Assembly (NCBI GenBank): GCA_936450465.1
Contig: OW388298.1
Span: forward strand, 12,664,895 to 12,728,894
Source of the DNA: Gibbula magus
Lineage: Eukaryota; Mollusca; Gastropoda; Trochida; Trochidae
Length of the DNA: 64,000 bases
Direction: 5' to 3'
Below the pieces are notes generated by a model. The model ran no database searches. It worked only from the letters and a program-made list of their open reading frames with translations, and was not told the DNA's origin. Positions 11,403 to 22,001 of this stretch are shown piece after piece (the stretch's first letter is position 1; each line of letters opens with the position of its first letter). The position numbers were made by a program, and so were the translations under genes.

Positions 11403-11659
11403 TCATCAATAGCCTACAATTGCTGAATCCGTCGCAAATCCGAATCTAGAATCTCCTCATTTTAAACCAAACTTTCAAGTAAAACTATAGAGAATAATTT
11501 GAAATGGTATGATCACTCATCACATTTTATTGTGAATGTCGAAAGAATATTTACTGCAGACTCTATCTACATTGACAGACATTCAGTCCTTTTATTAGAA
11601 ATATATCTTGCAAAGATGTCTTACATGCATGGTCATGTTTCCTCAATGTTTGTTATTTT

Positions 11660-12345
11660 GATCAGAAAAATATAAAAGATCTGATGACCCAGTCTGGTTT
11701 GGTACAGTTATAATATGACTGTTGGTAATAAATATCTTGCCAACCAAAAATGTCAAAATAGAGGTATTTCATATGTAAATGATTTTCTGAAAGAAAATGG
11801 GGAAATATATACCGTTTTGTTTTGTGAAATTTATGATATTGACATTTATTTTCTAACTTACCTTTCAATGCGGAATGCAACCAGAATGTTCATAAAATGT
11901 CGATGGAACTATGATAAAGATAAATGGATTAATTTTGCCTTTTAATAGAAATATATATCACAGTAAACAAAAAACAGGCAAATATTTTTATCTGACTTTA
12001 ATAAATCAAAAAGTATAGACGCAGCAAGTTCACAAAGATGGACAAAATATTTACAAGAAAATTATACCAGAGAAAAACTTAATTATAATTTAATGGCATA
12101 TAGATGTAAAGCTCATGTGAATTTGAAATGGCTTCAATCTAAAATAATGCATAATATTCTGGCAACAAGATATTATCTGTACAAGATTAGGTAGTATGAA
12201 TCCCCACTTTGTTATTTTTGTGAATATTGTACATTTACTATATGATTATGTTATTTAACCTTGCAATCATTTAGCGGAATGGCTTGGCACGGTTGCAGAT
12301 GGAGAAATTGTTTTACAAATTAAATCATTATTTGTGGGTATAAAG
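11660..12345 (+). pseudogene. LINE (L1/Tx1-like) C-terminal relic
   Basis: The frame at 11715-11945 contains GISYVNDFLKENGEIYT, which matches the 'G(I)..(V/I)NDLL.E.G' motif downstream of the reverse transcriptase core in L1-like elements. Further along (about 12100-12230) a second frame reads LKWLQSKIMHNILATRYYLY and then CYFC, like the zinc-finger region after the RT. Frameshifts and stops separate the pieces, so this is dead. Confidence 0.65.
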
Positions 12346-12654
12346 GCATAAATAATAATCCGCTAAACGTTGTTGCTTTGGTAACCAAACAATACACTTA
12401 CAAATCAAGTGAACTAAAAAAAAACGTCTATATTTTAAAGCACTTCACCAAGAAATCATCAGCTATTACCAAACAACAAGGACGATTGCTTTCTCTAACT
12501 GCAACTATGCCAATTTTTACACATTCTGGTCAACTCTCCATACTCTCCTTAATAAGTGATTTATTCATGAATCGGAACATGTGAATGATATTCACTTACG
12601 CAATGTACAATACCTACATGTAAGTGTAAACACCATGTAATATTGGGAATTATT

Positions 12655-12776
12655 AATTAACTATCAATGTTATGGCACGTGTACGGCATTTACGGCCTAG
12701 ACCATATATGATTTTATTAAGTAACTATCAATGTTATGGTACTTATATGGCATTTACGGCTTAGACCATATGATTC
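12655..12776. repeat. ~63-bp direct duplication
   Basis: Two adjacent copies of 'aactatcaatgttatgg' followed by 'catttacggc(c/t)tagaccatat', starting near 12659 and 12722. Confidence 0.8.
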
Positions 12777-12798
12777 GACAACTATAGCCATTACGGGG

Positions 12799-13530
12799 GA
12801 AACTGGGCCAATACGGGAAAAACCGGGCCAATACGAGACAAACTGGGCCAATATGAGTCTGAGCATGCGCAGTTGCATATTTGGTGAAAGCCAGAAGCTG
12901 TCGCTTCACAACTTTGACCCGTGCTATTTGTTAACCAATCTTGTTTATAATTAGTATTTAAGTATAAATGAGATGGTAAGTGTTGTGCAAATAGAATGAA
13001 AAGAAGTTAATTAATAAAATTGTCATTAATTAAGTATTTCCGTATTGACCGAGTTACAGGTCCTCGGTCCGTTGTATTGGCCCTCGACTTCGTCTCGGGC
13101 CAATACAACGGACCTCGAACCTGTAACTGGGCCAATACGGAAATACTTAAATAATAACATTATACGACAACTGGGCCAATACGGGGAAACTGGGCCAATA
13201 CGAGACAAACTGGGCAAATATGAGTCTGAGCATGCGCAGTTGCACATTTGGTGAAAGCCCGAAGCTGTCGCTTCACAACTTTAACCCGTGCTATTTGTTC
13301 ACCATTCTTGTTGATAATTATTATTTCAATATAATTGAGGTGTCTAGTGTTGTGCAAATAGAATGAAAAGAAGTTAATTAATAAAATAGTCATTAATTAA
13401 TTATTTCCGTATTGGCCGAGTTACAGGTCCTCGGTCCGTTGTATTGGCCCTCGACTTCGTCTCGGGCCAATACAACGGACCTCGGACCTCGGACCTGTAA
13501 CTCGGCCAATACGGAAATACTTAATTAGTA
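12799..13530. repeat. Two tandem ~367-bp units, each ending in a ~117-126-bp hairpin
   Basis: The motif 'actgggccaatacgg' opens each unit. The shared landmark 'gagtctgagcatgcgcagtt' sits at 12855 and 13222, giving a period of 367 bp. Each unit ends in an inverted repeat whose outer arms read 'ttccgtattg(a/g)ccgagttac' and whose loop is the palindrome-like 'ccctcgacttcgtctcggg' (13032-13148 and 13401-13526). Non-coding. The layout suggests a tandemly duplicated foldback element. Confidence 0.85.
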
Positions 13531-13571
13531 ACATTATAATAAAAATGGAGAACTATTCCGATGTAAAAATT

Positions 13572-13655
13572 CGCAAAACCCTTACGGGATTCGAACCCTG
13601 GCCTGGTTCCGCTGCATTGCACTGCAGACAACTGCGCCGGCAAGATTTAAAACTG
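13572..13655 (-). mobile_element. tRNA-like SINE head fragment
   Basis: On the minus strand an A-box-like 'ccggcgcagttgtctgc' is followed by a B box, 'gggttcgaatccc', in 'ccagggttcgaatcccgtaa'. The spacing fits a tRNA-derived SINE head. No complete tRNA fold is apparent. Confidence 0.6.
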
Positions 13656-13815
13656 CATTATAAGCAGTCTGGTGTATGACGTCACAACACGTGTGTAAAC
13701 AAGGCTGACCCTGACTCGCTGTTGTTAGATTGAAGGCAGTGAGAAATGTCAATGTCCTAAATCTCTTGAATCGGCAATACTCGACATAAACATTCCGTCC
13801 TGACCCCATGGTCAA

Positions 13816-14520
13816 CGAAGTAGTTGGGAAGATAGTATTACGTGCAAGGTAAGTACATCATCTACATGTCTATTTCTGTTATATATCCTTAGCTGTAAAC
13901 GACAGTAGTCACGTATCGTCATTCTAAGCAAAGCGAAAGAGATTTGGTTGTATTACTCATTACCTACATTACTTATATCTACACGACGGTTTGTATAGAT
14001 AGTGAAGCTGTACACATGTGATGCGCGACGACAACATTCACCTACTGTCACTTGTTTTGTTGTTGTGAATGTCATTCAAGTGCAGCTACACACATCCTAC
14101 ACGCAGACTTGCGTTTAGTCTCTTAAACAGTAAATGTTGTCTAGTTAACCGGAGGTGAGATGTGTCAATGTTTGTATTGTCCAGTGGTATAAAAGTTATA
14201 TCTTACACAGCTTTGCTGAACACCCTCACGCATAATTAAAAAAACTAAATTGTGAAAAAAGGTGCAATATTTTATTTAAAAATAGTTCAGACACCAAATT
14301 CTACAGTCTGTCGAAGTTGATGTATGGTTAAGTAAACACGGCGACCTACTTATATGATCTCGGACCTCCACACGGCGAGGAAACATGTGGTTTATTCCTG
14401 GGTCACAGTGCTCTGAGTTGTCAAGTCTATGTACGTCTAACTTCTTTCAATGGCATTCAGAATTAAGTTGGTAAGATGAGGAGAACGAGTTCTATGGATA
14501 TACAACTTCTTTTGGGGTGA
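13816..14520. other. Intergenic, no gene seen
   Basis: No coding frame, RNA gene or repeat structure was recognised. Confidence 0.5.
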
Positions 14521-14523
14521 GGT

Positions 14524-14738
14524 GAGGTGAGTTGGGGTTTAACGCCGCTTTCAAGAGTATTAAATCGTGGCTGCAGGGAGAAAGCCCGCAACGCCATGTG
14601 GATATGCTTTGAGGTGAAACCTGCGAGCACCCGCTGGAACTGGCGAACCATGGGTGGTACTACGCTGAAATTCAGTGTAGCATTGCACCCAAACCTTACT
14701 GCGTGTAGAAAATTCTCTACTGCAGACATGGCGGGATT
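14524..14738 (-). mobile_element. SINE body/tail fragment, same family as 4139-4446
   Basis: The plus strand reads 'gagttggggtttaacgccgc' through 'gtgtagaaaattctctactgcagac', the reverse complement of the 4139-4446 SINE body. The tRNA head is missing (5' truncated). Confidence 0.85.
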
Positions 14739-14775
14739 CTCTTTTACAGGGATGTGAATATCATCCTCAACCTTC

Positions 14776-14834
14776 TAGCCATATAGCGTGATACTTGAAA
14801 CGACATTTCTAAACCGTATCACCCGGTACGAGGA
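14776..14834. repeat. Dispersed repeat motif, copy 2
   Basis: 'agccatatagcgtgatacttgaaacg' through 'cccggtacgagg' matches 9374-9431 with few changes. Confidence 0.75.
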
Positions 14835-17107
14835 TCTTAGCACAGTGTAAGTTAAGATAGACAATTGCACGCAGCTTCCGATGAGGAGGGTTTCTATTTT
14901 CAACTAAAACCTGAAAACGTGTTTTATCTGTCTTATAAACTGACACATTACCAAAGTAAAAGAGCTAGATTAAGGCAAAACTATTATATAGCGAAGTTTC
15001 GCGCCCTTGAGGTTTTTCCTAGAGCAGAACACTGAGGAGGAGTGTTTTTCATAAATTCTCAACTGTCATTGATTGATTGAAACATATTTTATTCATTCAA
15101 GAAATGGATTGGGCACAAATTATCCAACTTATTTATAATTTATCCAAAGAATTTTGAAATGTTAATTTTAATAAAAAGTGAAAGGTATAATTTTATAATT
15201 AACTTTACAAATTTAGAGAAACTTTCAGTATCAATTCAATATCAGATATAATACATTTATTGGAACCTTAATAATGGATTCAAATCTACAAGTTTTATTA
15301 AATATTGAAATACCAAAATTCAAATAAATGTATGTATTCTAAGTACAACAGTTTTTTTTTAGTTAATTCTGAATAATTTTATTGACTTTATCTCTCTTTG
15401 ACTTTTGAATTTTAAAACTGAAAAAAGATATTGTTGTGTTTACATTAATTAATAATCAAATTACTTAATTTCAAGGCATTGAGATAATGTATATGTATAT
15501 ATATATGAATCTAATTAGTGAAAATATTTCTGGTTGTATTTTTCTTGAAAATTCTAGTTAGATCTACTTTGAGTCGAGAGGATTTTGGCTACCGATTAAT
15601 TCATTGAAATAAAAGCTTAAATTAATGTACCGGTACGAAAGAGATGCGTGTCAGGGGTCATTTTACCTTTCATTCAGCAATTATCATGACAGGAAGAAAA
15701 GTTGGTAAGTCTTGGTATCTTCATTTTACTTCAGTAATCCACCTTCAAACATGTTTTGCTGTTGTTTCATCAACATATTTAATATTATTCATTACAATTG
15801 ATCCACGCTGTTCTCTTCGTGCAGACAGATGCAAATATTGTTACCTCATTCTGAGGAGAGCGTACATCTGTTATTATAAATAGATAAGGGGATTTCCAAA
15901 ACGTCATAAAACAACCACTAAAAAAAACTTTTTCAGGTACTACCCTTCCCACAATGCAAGTTGATTTCTTCTTAGTTAATTCTTAGAATATTTAAAATTT
16001 TACTGCTAAGAAGTTCTCTTAAATGGACTTAAGGAGAAATGGGACGATGAAATCAAATATTTTAGAATTCGTTTATTTTTTCAAAATAGCAAGTTTATTA
16101 TGTCTTTTATCCAAAAATGTAAGAAAATTTGGGGGTCACCGAACGAGTTAAAGAGCTATTGGCATTAATAATAATACAGCCGTCGGCAAATTACGTCATT
16201 TTTTTACTGATTTGGTGATTAAGCGCTCGCTTTCAACGAATAAACTCTGAATCATTTCAGACACATTTCAATCACTTACGGGGATGTATAGCAAATCTAT
16301 ATTTTGAAATTTGATGAAGTTGGAAAGACAAACAAAATGAAATTAAGCATTTTTTAATTAGAAAAGGCATTTTTATCATCGTGTTTCGCATGTTCAACAT
16401 GATTTGTCACTAACACACATATTTTAGATATTGCTAAAACTTTAATATGATGTGCGCAGTTAACTGAACGAACTAATTTAGAAATAATAATAGGGGGTCA
16501 CCGAACGTTTTTCATCACTTTAACGTCATTTTTTAAATTACCTACATAAACGTAAAAAACTGACGTCACGGCAATTTTGATGATTTCAAGTGTAACTTTG
16601 ACGGCCTACCGTGTAATCATTATTGAAAATATTATCAATCTAAGAGTGCACTGTGTAAGAATAACTATCAGTTGATTATACCAGGCTATTTAAATTCGCC
16701 ACTAACTTTAGATACGCATGTAATTCGAATAATACACGTAGTAACATATTTACCGCGAATATAGGTGACGGTAACGGTATGCGGCATGTCGTAAACTGAC
16801 CGTTATAAAGGCGTTACGGTAAATTTAAGCTCTCCCCGTTAGTGTACAGATAATGGAAACAATAATTGCAATTTCCAGGAATTTACGAAACGAGTCACTA
16901 AAAAATTAGTATTACCCGAGTGATAGCGAGGGATATACCGCTATTCCATATTTGCAAACAAAATAATCCTGAAAAATGTTTTGTCTATTCACAAATTAGT
17001 TAGTTGTGTGATAGGGATTATGATAATGAAGATTTACTTTTTGTTACGACAAACACAAAAAAATTGTGTGTAGGCCTATATTATACTGAAAATGAAAAAC
17101 ATCTAAC
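14835..17107. other. AT-rich non-coding region, no gene seen
   Basis: No gene was recognised. A short phrase, 'gggggtcaccgaacg', occurs at about 16130 and again at about 16495 in direct orientation. A (AT)n-like 'atatgtatatatatatg' run lies near 15490. The 3' part is the likely promoter side of the gene at 17108, but no clear TATA box was found. Confidence 0.5.
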
Positions 17108-17815
17108 ATGTATATTCTTATATTAAAGGAAATGTCTTTGGAGCCACTAAGAAAAGAGTTCTCAGTTCTGTGGAGAACAGGGCTATGTGAAGAAAGCGAA
17201 GAAATATTCGAAACAGCAGCCGTCTGTAGGATCGGCCTTGACTCAGGGGACGCAACTCTGCTTCACACCTTCTATAAGGGCCCGGATGATGACATGCGCG
17301 CTGAGGACCAACTTCTGGAATGGCTCCAAGACCTTTCGCTTCTCCAGGAAGCAGACGACATTCACATCAAAATATTCCTCAACTATTCGCCACAAGGCGC
17401 CACAGCGATAGGACTATTGACTTTCATTCAGGAAATGGCGGCCCAGGACAAGACGGTCGAAATGACGATCAGATTTGTGCGTCTCTACAAAGTACGTGAC
17501 GAGGATGAAGCGACTGAGAACAAAGATGGCCTCCGGTTGCTTAACAGGTCAAAGGTGACGGTGGGCGTCGTGCGTGAATGTGATTGGCTGTTTCTAATGA
17601 ACGTGCTAATGAACAGGGAAGGTAAGCGGAAGCAGGGTCGCCGTACTGACATTGTTAAGAACGAGTTGGAAGATATTTTCAAGGATCCTGTGGACGCCAA
17701 TACGAATACGGACCCCGTTGAAACTGTGGACGCTGAGACCATGACAGATGTGGAGGAGGTTGTGGAGGAGGTTGTGGAGGAGGAGCAAGATTCTAGCTCT
17801 TCTGATGAAGAATAG
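17108..17815 (+). CDS. AID/APOBEC-like deaminase-fold protein lacking zinc ligands
   Basis: 235 aa in a single exon. The layout follows the AID/APOBEC family. A strand pair at about 36-56 is followed by RAEDQLLEWLQD (R64-A65-E66), which aligns with the HAE helix motif. Then IKIFLNYSPQGATA (S94-P95-Q96-G97-A98-T99) aligns with the '(W/Y)SPC..CA' motif. IRFVRLYKV (121-129) aligns with the RLY strand, and GLRLLNRSKVTVGVV (141-155) with the 'GLRRLH.AGV.(V/I)..M' segment. All three zinc ligands are gone (His to Arg64, both Cys to Gln96 and Thr99), while the catalytic-type Glu66 remains. A pseudoenzyme is therefore inferred. The C-terminus (209-235) is an acidic, Ser-rich tail. Start: Met1 or Met9 (MSLEPLRKEF). 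Met9 follows 'ttatattaaag', which could also be a splice acceptor. Active relatives deaminate cytidine in DNA or RNA. Confidence 0.8.
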   Translation: MYILILKEMSLEPLRKEFSVLWRTGLCEESEEIFETAAVCRIGLDSGDATLLHTFYKGPDDDMRAEDQLLEWLQDLSLLQEADDIHIKIFLNYSPQGATAIGLLTFIQEMAAQDKTVEMTIRFVRLYKVRDEDEATENKDGLRLLNRSKVTVGVVRECDWLFLMNVLMNREGKRKQGRRTDIVKNELEDIFKDPVDANTNTDPVETVDAETMTDVEEVVEEVVEEEQDSSSSDEE

Positions 17816-18149
17816 TGTATATTGTTATTTCTCCTGCATTCTCAATGTTTTAAATCACTGAGAAAAGTGGTTAAATTGACTTGCTGATACGTGAAGGAAC
17901 CGTGACGTTTAATATAAATGTAACGTCATCAGCATATATCATTATCATACCAAACATGCATACATTAACAATAATATGGCAATTATATTAAAGTTTATTT
18001 TCGCGTAATCTTACGTTATTGATAGCTTATTAAACGAAGATTAATCTGTAACTCAGTTATATTCTTAAATGCCTCTCTGATATGTTAAATGATGTTTTTC
18101 GGCTCTGTAGCCCATCATTCTTCGCGTTGAAAACTTCAGTGTTGACATT
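17816..18149. other. 3' flank of the deaminase-like gene
   Basis: No clear AATAAA close to the stop. Nothing else was recognised before the MITE at 18154. Confidence 0.4.
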
Positions 18150-18153
18150 TTAA

Positions 18154-18643
18154 AGGTACATCAATTGTGTTTCATAAAAAAAAAAATCTCTTTAATACCT
18201 TCCAACACAACATATGTGCTGTTTACAGTACAAATAAATTCACTCAGCTTGCATATTCATCCCTAATCGCCAAATATAACAATATTACTAGTTTCCTATT
18301 AAAATCAAGTAAAATCATTATTAATGTGAAGAAACCGAAACTGCACATCCCATTTACACCCACAGTGGTTATATGACCTATTAAACATTATCATACCAAA
18401 TTTGTCATTTTGTCTGTTGAAAATGAGATTCTCAAATTACGTTTGAATCATTGGCCCGCGTCATTCGCGATGCATTGACCGGTTTTCGATCAGAAATCAC
18501 TACTTTTACCTTCATATCGTCAATATACTAAGTCGACTATCATCAAAATGATAGTTTTTGGTAACAGTCAGTACTTCTCGATAAAGTAACACATTTTATA
18601 ACATTTGGAATATGTGAGCCCTAACAACACAATGGATGTACCT
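18154..18643. mobile_element. MITE family 1, copy 2
   Basis: 490 bp, beginning 'aggtacatcaattgtg' and ending 'cacaatggatgtacct', flanked by TTAA at 18150-18153 and 18644-18647. It is colinear with 33522-34010, including the internal 'gttttcgatcagaaatc' and 'acttctcgataaagtaa'. Non-coding. Confidence 0.9.
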
Positions 18644-18947
18644 TTAAAGAACCAGTTGTCAGGGGTAACATTAACAAATTTGAAATTGATTACCAATATT
18701 GTTCGAAGAACGTGAACGTGATTTCAAAATTCTTCTCCATGGTAGAAAGTGAAAACGAACGTAAGGGCATTAAGTACTTGACCTTCATGGACTTCAGCTT
18801 TATTGGGCTTTTACTTCTTCTGGAGGAGATGTCAATATATGTATTAACTGCGTGACCTTCATGACCCTAATAGAGACTGGATGGTCACCGGTATATAAGG
18901 ACCTCAGCCAAGGGAGCATGTTCACCTTTAACGTGGTTTCTGTTTTT

Positions 18948-19221
18948 GAGAAGCAGTAGCACGTTTTTTTCGCTGAAATAAGTCGATGAAATGTATTTGA
19001 AAAATAAGGTCACCAACAGTAAAAGACCCTTCTCTCTTTGGAAAATCAAGTTAAAAATGAGTGTAAATGGTTCCGTAAAGCCATGGGAATCGTTTTTGTC
19101 ATTCGAAATAATAAAATGTGTTCACAATAAAATGCTAAAGTAAATATAAATGACATAAACTATCATTTTAAATGGGAAATTTGAAAAAATAAAATTTGCC
19201 AAAAAACGTGCTACTGCCCCT
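18948..19221. mobile_element. MITE family 2 (gcagtagcacg ends), copy 1
   Basis: It begins '(a)gcagtagcacgtttttt' and ends 'aaaaacgtgctactgcccct' followed by TTAA (19222-19225). The left terminus has lost its 'ttaaaggg'. The interior, including 'gaaatgtattt(g/t)aaaaata' and 'catggttccgtaaagcca', matches 50604-50956. Confidence 0.85.
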
Positions 19222-19225
19222 TTAA

Positions 19226-20806
19226 GGCGTGTCCACTGGGGTCCTCTAAGTAGTAATCACAGGTCAACAATTCTACTACTGATAAATCCCCAACAGCCTA
19301 GGACTTTGCACAGCACAGTTTCCAGCTTTCTATGACGTTAAGTTCTTTGCAATGAGACATAAATAGTATCTAGGGTGTAACAAATTTAGGTCTTGGTAAG
19401 GGCGCCGAGTGACCAACATTTTAATCTACATGTTATAATCCACGGAGTCTGTACACAAGATTTCAGCTCCCCAGAGCCCGTGTCGGACTGTGTGAGAAGA
19501 AGACGAAAACGCAAACTGTCTGCGGACGAACGACACATGCCTTGTTATGCAGTGTTTTACAGTTAATCATTACCAATCGTAATAGTCTAATAGTATGCGT
19601 GCCATACTTCATTGCAATACCAATGTCCCCATTAACAGAATGATACACACTAAGTAGTTGAAAATACTTTTTATTTCTGAAAGATGGTCATAACAATGAC
19701 ATGAGCATAATGTATGATGAGACAAATGTTTTTCATATATAAATACTATCATATTCTTGCTTTCTATAACAGAGATGTACCACCTGTAAAAGATCGTGAA
19801 AAACGTGAATCATTGCCAGGGTAAAAAAAAAACGTGAATCATTGCCAGGGTAAAAAACGTGAATCATTCCGTCGTAAAGGACGGTTTGTATTCGAGGAAA
19901 TATGGAATGTAATAATAATAAACCGCGCCCAGTTTAATACCATTTCCATGAATAGTTTGATATCAAAAGAGTGAAAATGAATTTGAAACCAAATAATTCA
20001 AGAGTTTATTGAACATTTTATTATATGGAAGGCAATTAATCATTATATCTATTACACGCCCACAAGAACCAATACAATCACGAATGCCGACAATGTGCGC
20101 TCGAAATTAAGAATGAAGCGAGTCGGGTACCACTGTGACGCTGATATTAACACCGGGACGTGACAGGTGCTTGTACACTAGACTCACTAGTGTTACTTGA
20201 TATACTTGCAGTGATATTACACTATGTAAAGGCTTCTGTCGGGAGCATCCGCCATTTTACATTACTTTAAATTACTATCCCGAAGACAGTTTTTGGTAAC
20301 ATCGTAAAACATATACAACAGAATCACCGTTTTGAAAATTACCGTCAATTTACGTGAAATGAGAAAAACGCTGTATTTTTAGTAAACGTATATATTGAAA
20401 GAATATCCACAAAGTTACACATACTTACCATTAGACCAATAGACAACGTTCTGTTCTGCCGCACCAACGCTTCAATTATACCCTCACAGTGACGATCAAA
20501 GGATTCAGTTCTCATTGTTTTCATTTCATAACTAACGTGCGTTAGACTTCATCAATTTGTCAAATCTAAAGTTGACAAATTGTTAGCCTCAGTATTTTAT
20601 TACTCACCCGTTGAAGATATCGCAGTTTAATCAATCTACCGTGTTATTACACTGTGTAATAACATCGCTTGCTGCCGATTGACGTGACGTCATAATGGCA
20701 AAAGTATGACGTCATAATGTCAGCGCCGCGGTCGCAATGAAGTGTGTCCCATTTATCGACGGGTTTGTGGAATTAAGTGGCATTTATATCATTGAGTAAT
20801 AAATAA
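19226..20806. other. Intergenic region with a short tandem repeat
   Basis: No gene was recognised. At 19794-19870 the phrase 'aaacgtgaatcattgccagggt' is repeated about 2.6 times with variable A-runs between copies (period about 33 bp). Confidence 0.55.
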
Positions 20807-20947
20807 AATACTAAACTCGTTTCCGTTTAATAACATATTTATGAAACTCGTGAGATGGTATTTGCATTTAACTCGCTTTCGATCGTTAAATACAAACCAC
20901 TCACTCGTTTCATAAATATGTTATTAAACGGAACGTCGTTTAGTATT
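20807..20947. mobile_element. Foldback element, ~47-bp arms
   Basis: The left arm starts 'aatactaaactcgtttccg' and the right arm ends 'cggaacgtcgtttagtatt'. The arms share the inverted core 'ccgtttaataacatatttat'. The 141-bp unit is predicted to form a long hairpin. Non-coding. No convincing target duplication was identified. Confidence 0.75.
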
Positions 20948-21551
20948 CTCTATATATTAAATGGATTGTTTAATAACCATGTATTAATAACACTTGTCTG
21001 TGAACAGAATCTCCCTGAATTTCGTTTCCAAAAAATACGGCGATAGAACCCTCTCTTTAACACTGCCATATAGATATTGCATTTCAGTATCTTCCACGAT
21101 CGAGTCACATAATGATGATGATGGGGTTGCCAGTGAAATACCGAATTCTTTCAGTGAAATTAACCCGCAATCAGTCATCCGTAGAGAGAATGTGTTATTT
21201 CCACTGAGGAGACTGAAAATAATGTACTTGTTATCACAACTCCGAGGTTAGTCTTAGGTTCAAGAATTAAAATTAAATGTCATGAAACAGCGATCTGGTG
21301 TAACGATTTAACTTCTGACGTTTGTGGCGATGGACCCTACTTTACTACCCGTATGGCTATAGAACGTTTCCATGAAAGAGTGTGAGGTCACGTGACCAAA
21401 CGATCAAACCCAAGGAACCATCGTACATGTATATAATATATTGTAACCTTCTGGCACACTCAGTGAGATAGACATGTTATGATTCAAGAAAGAAAATTCC
21501 ATACTGACATATATCTTCGTGCAGGTACTCGGACATCCTCCCACGTAGGGC

Positions 21552-21830
21552 CACAGGCGCCAGACCCTAAATATACACCTACGTATATATATCTACCTAT
21601 GTAACATATAAAGAAGGTATGACACTGTCCGCCATCTTGAATGCTGGCATAGGACCGGAACTGGTTTGCTGGCCCAAATACGCTTTGTAACATTCGTAGA
21701 CTGATCCAAGTTTACATTTCCGGTCCTATGCCAGGATTCAAGATGGCGGACAGTGTCATACCTTCTTTATATGGTACAAAGGTAGGTAGACATATATACG
21801 TACGTGTATATTTAGGGTCTGGCGCCTGTG
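21552..21830. mobile_element. hAT-like foldback MITE with perfect 8-bp target duplication
   Basis: A 279-bp element with ends 'cacaggcgccagaccct' and inverted 'agggtctggcgcctgtg'. The arms are about 110 bp and share 'ggtatgacactgtccgccat'. The 8-bp sequence 'cgtagggc' directly repeats on both sides (21544-21551 and 21831-21838). An 8-bp duplication with CAGG-type ends is characteristic of hAT transposons. Confidence 0.9.
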
Positions 21831-21835
21831 CGTAG

Positions 21836-21885
21836 GGCATAACTCGCATCGAATTAGTTAGTTGGAGACTGGCACGAGTTATGCC
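21836..21885. repeat. Short remnant of the GGCATAACTC foldback family
   Basis: It begins 'ggcataactcg' and ends 'ggcacgagttatgcc' with almost no interior. The same ends and the phrase 'gagactggca' occur in the element at 57071-57261. Probably an internally deleted relative. Confidence 0.6.
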
Positions 21886-22001
21886 TTGAGTGGGAGGATG
21901 GTACTCAGGTAGTCTGCTACATTCACAATCAATCCATTAGGAGCTTTCGAATAAGACAATTCTACGACGATGAACAAGAAATACACATATATACAATACA
22001 A

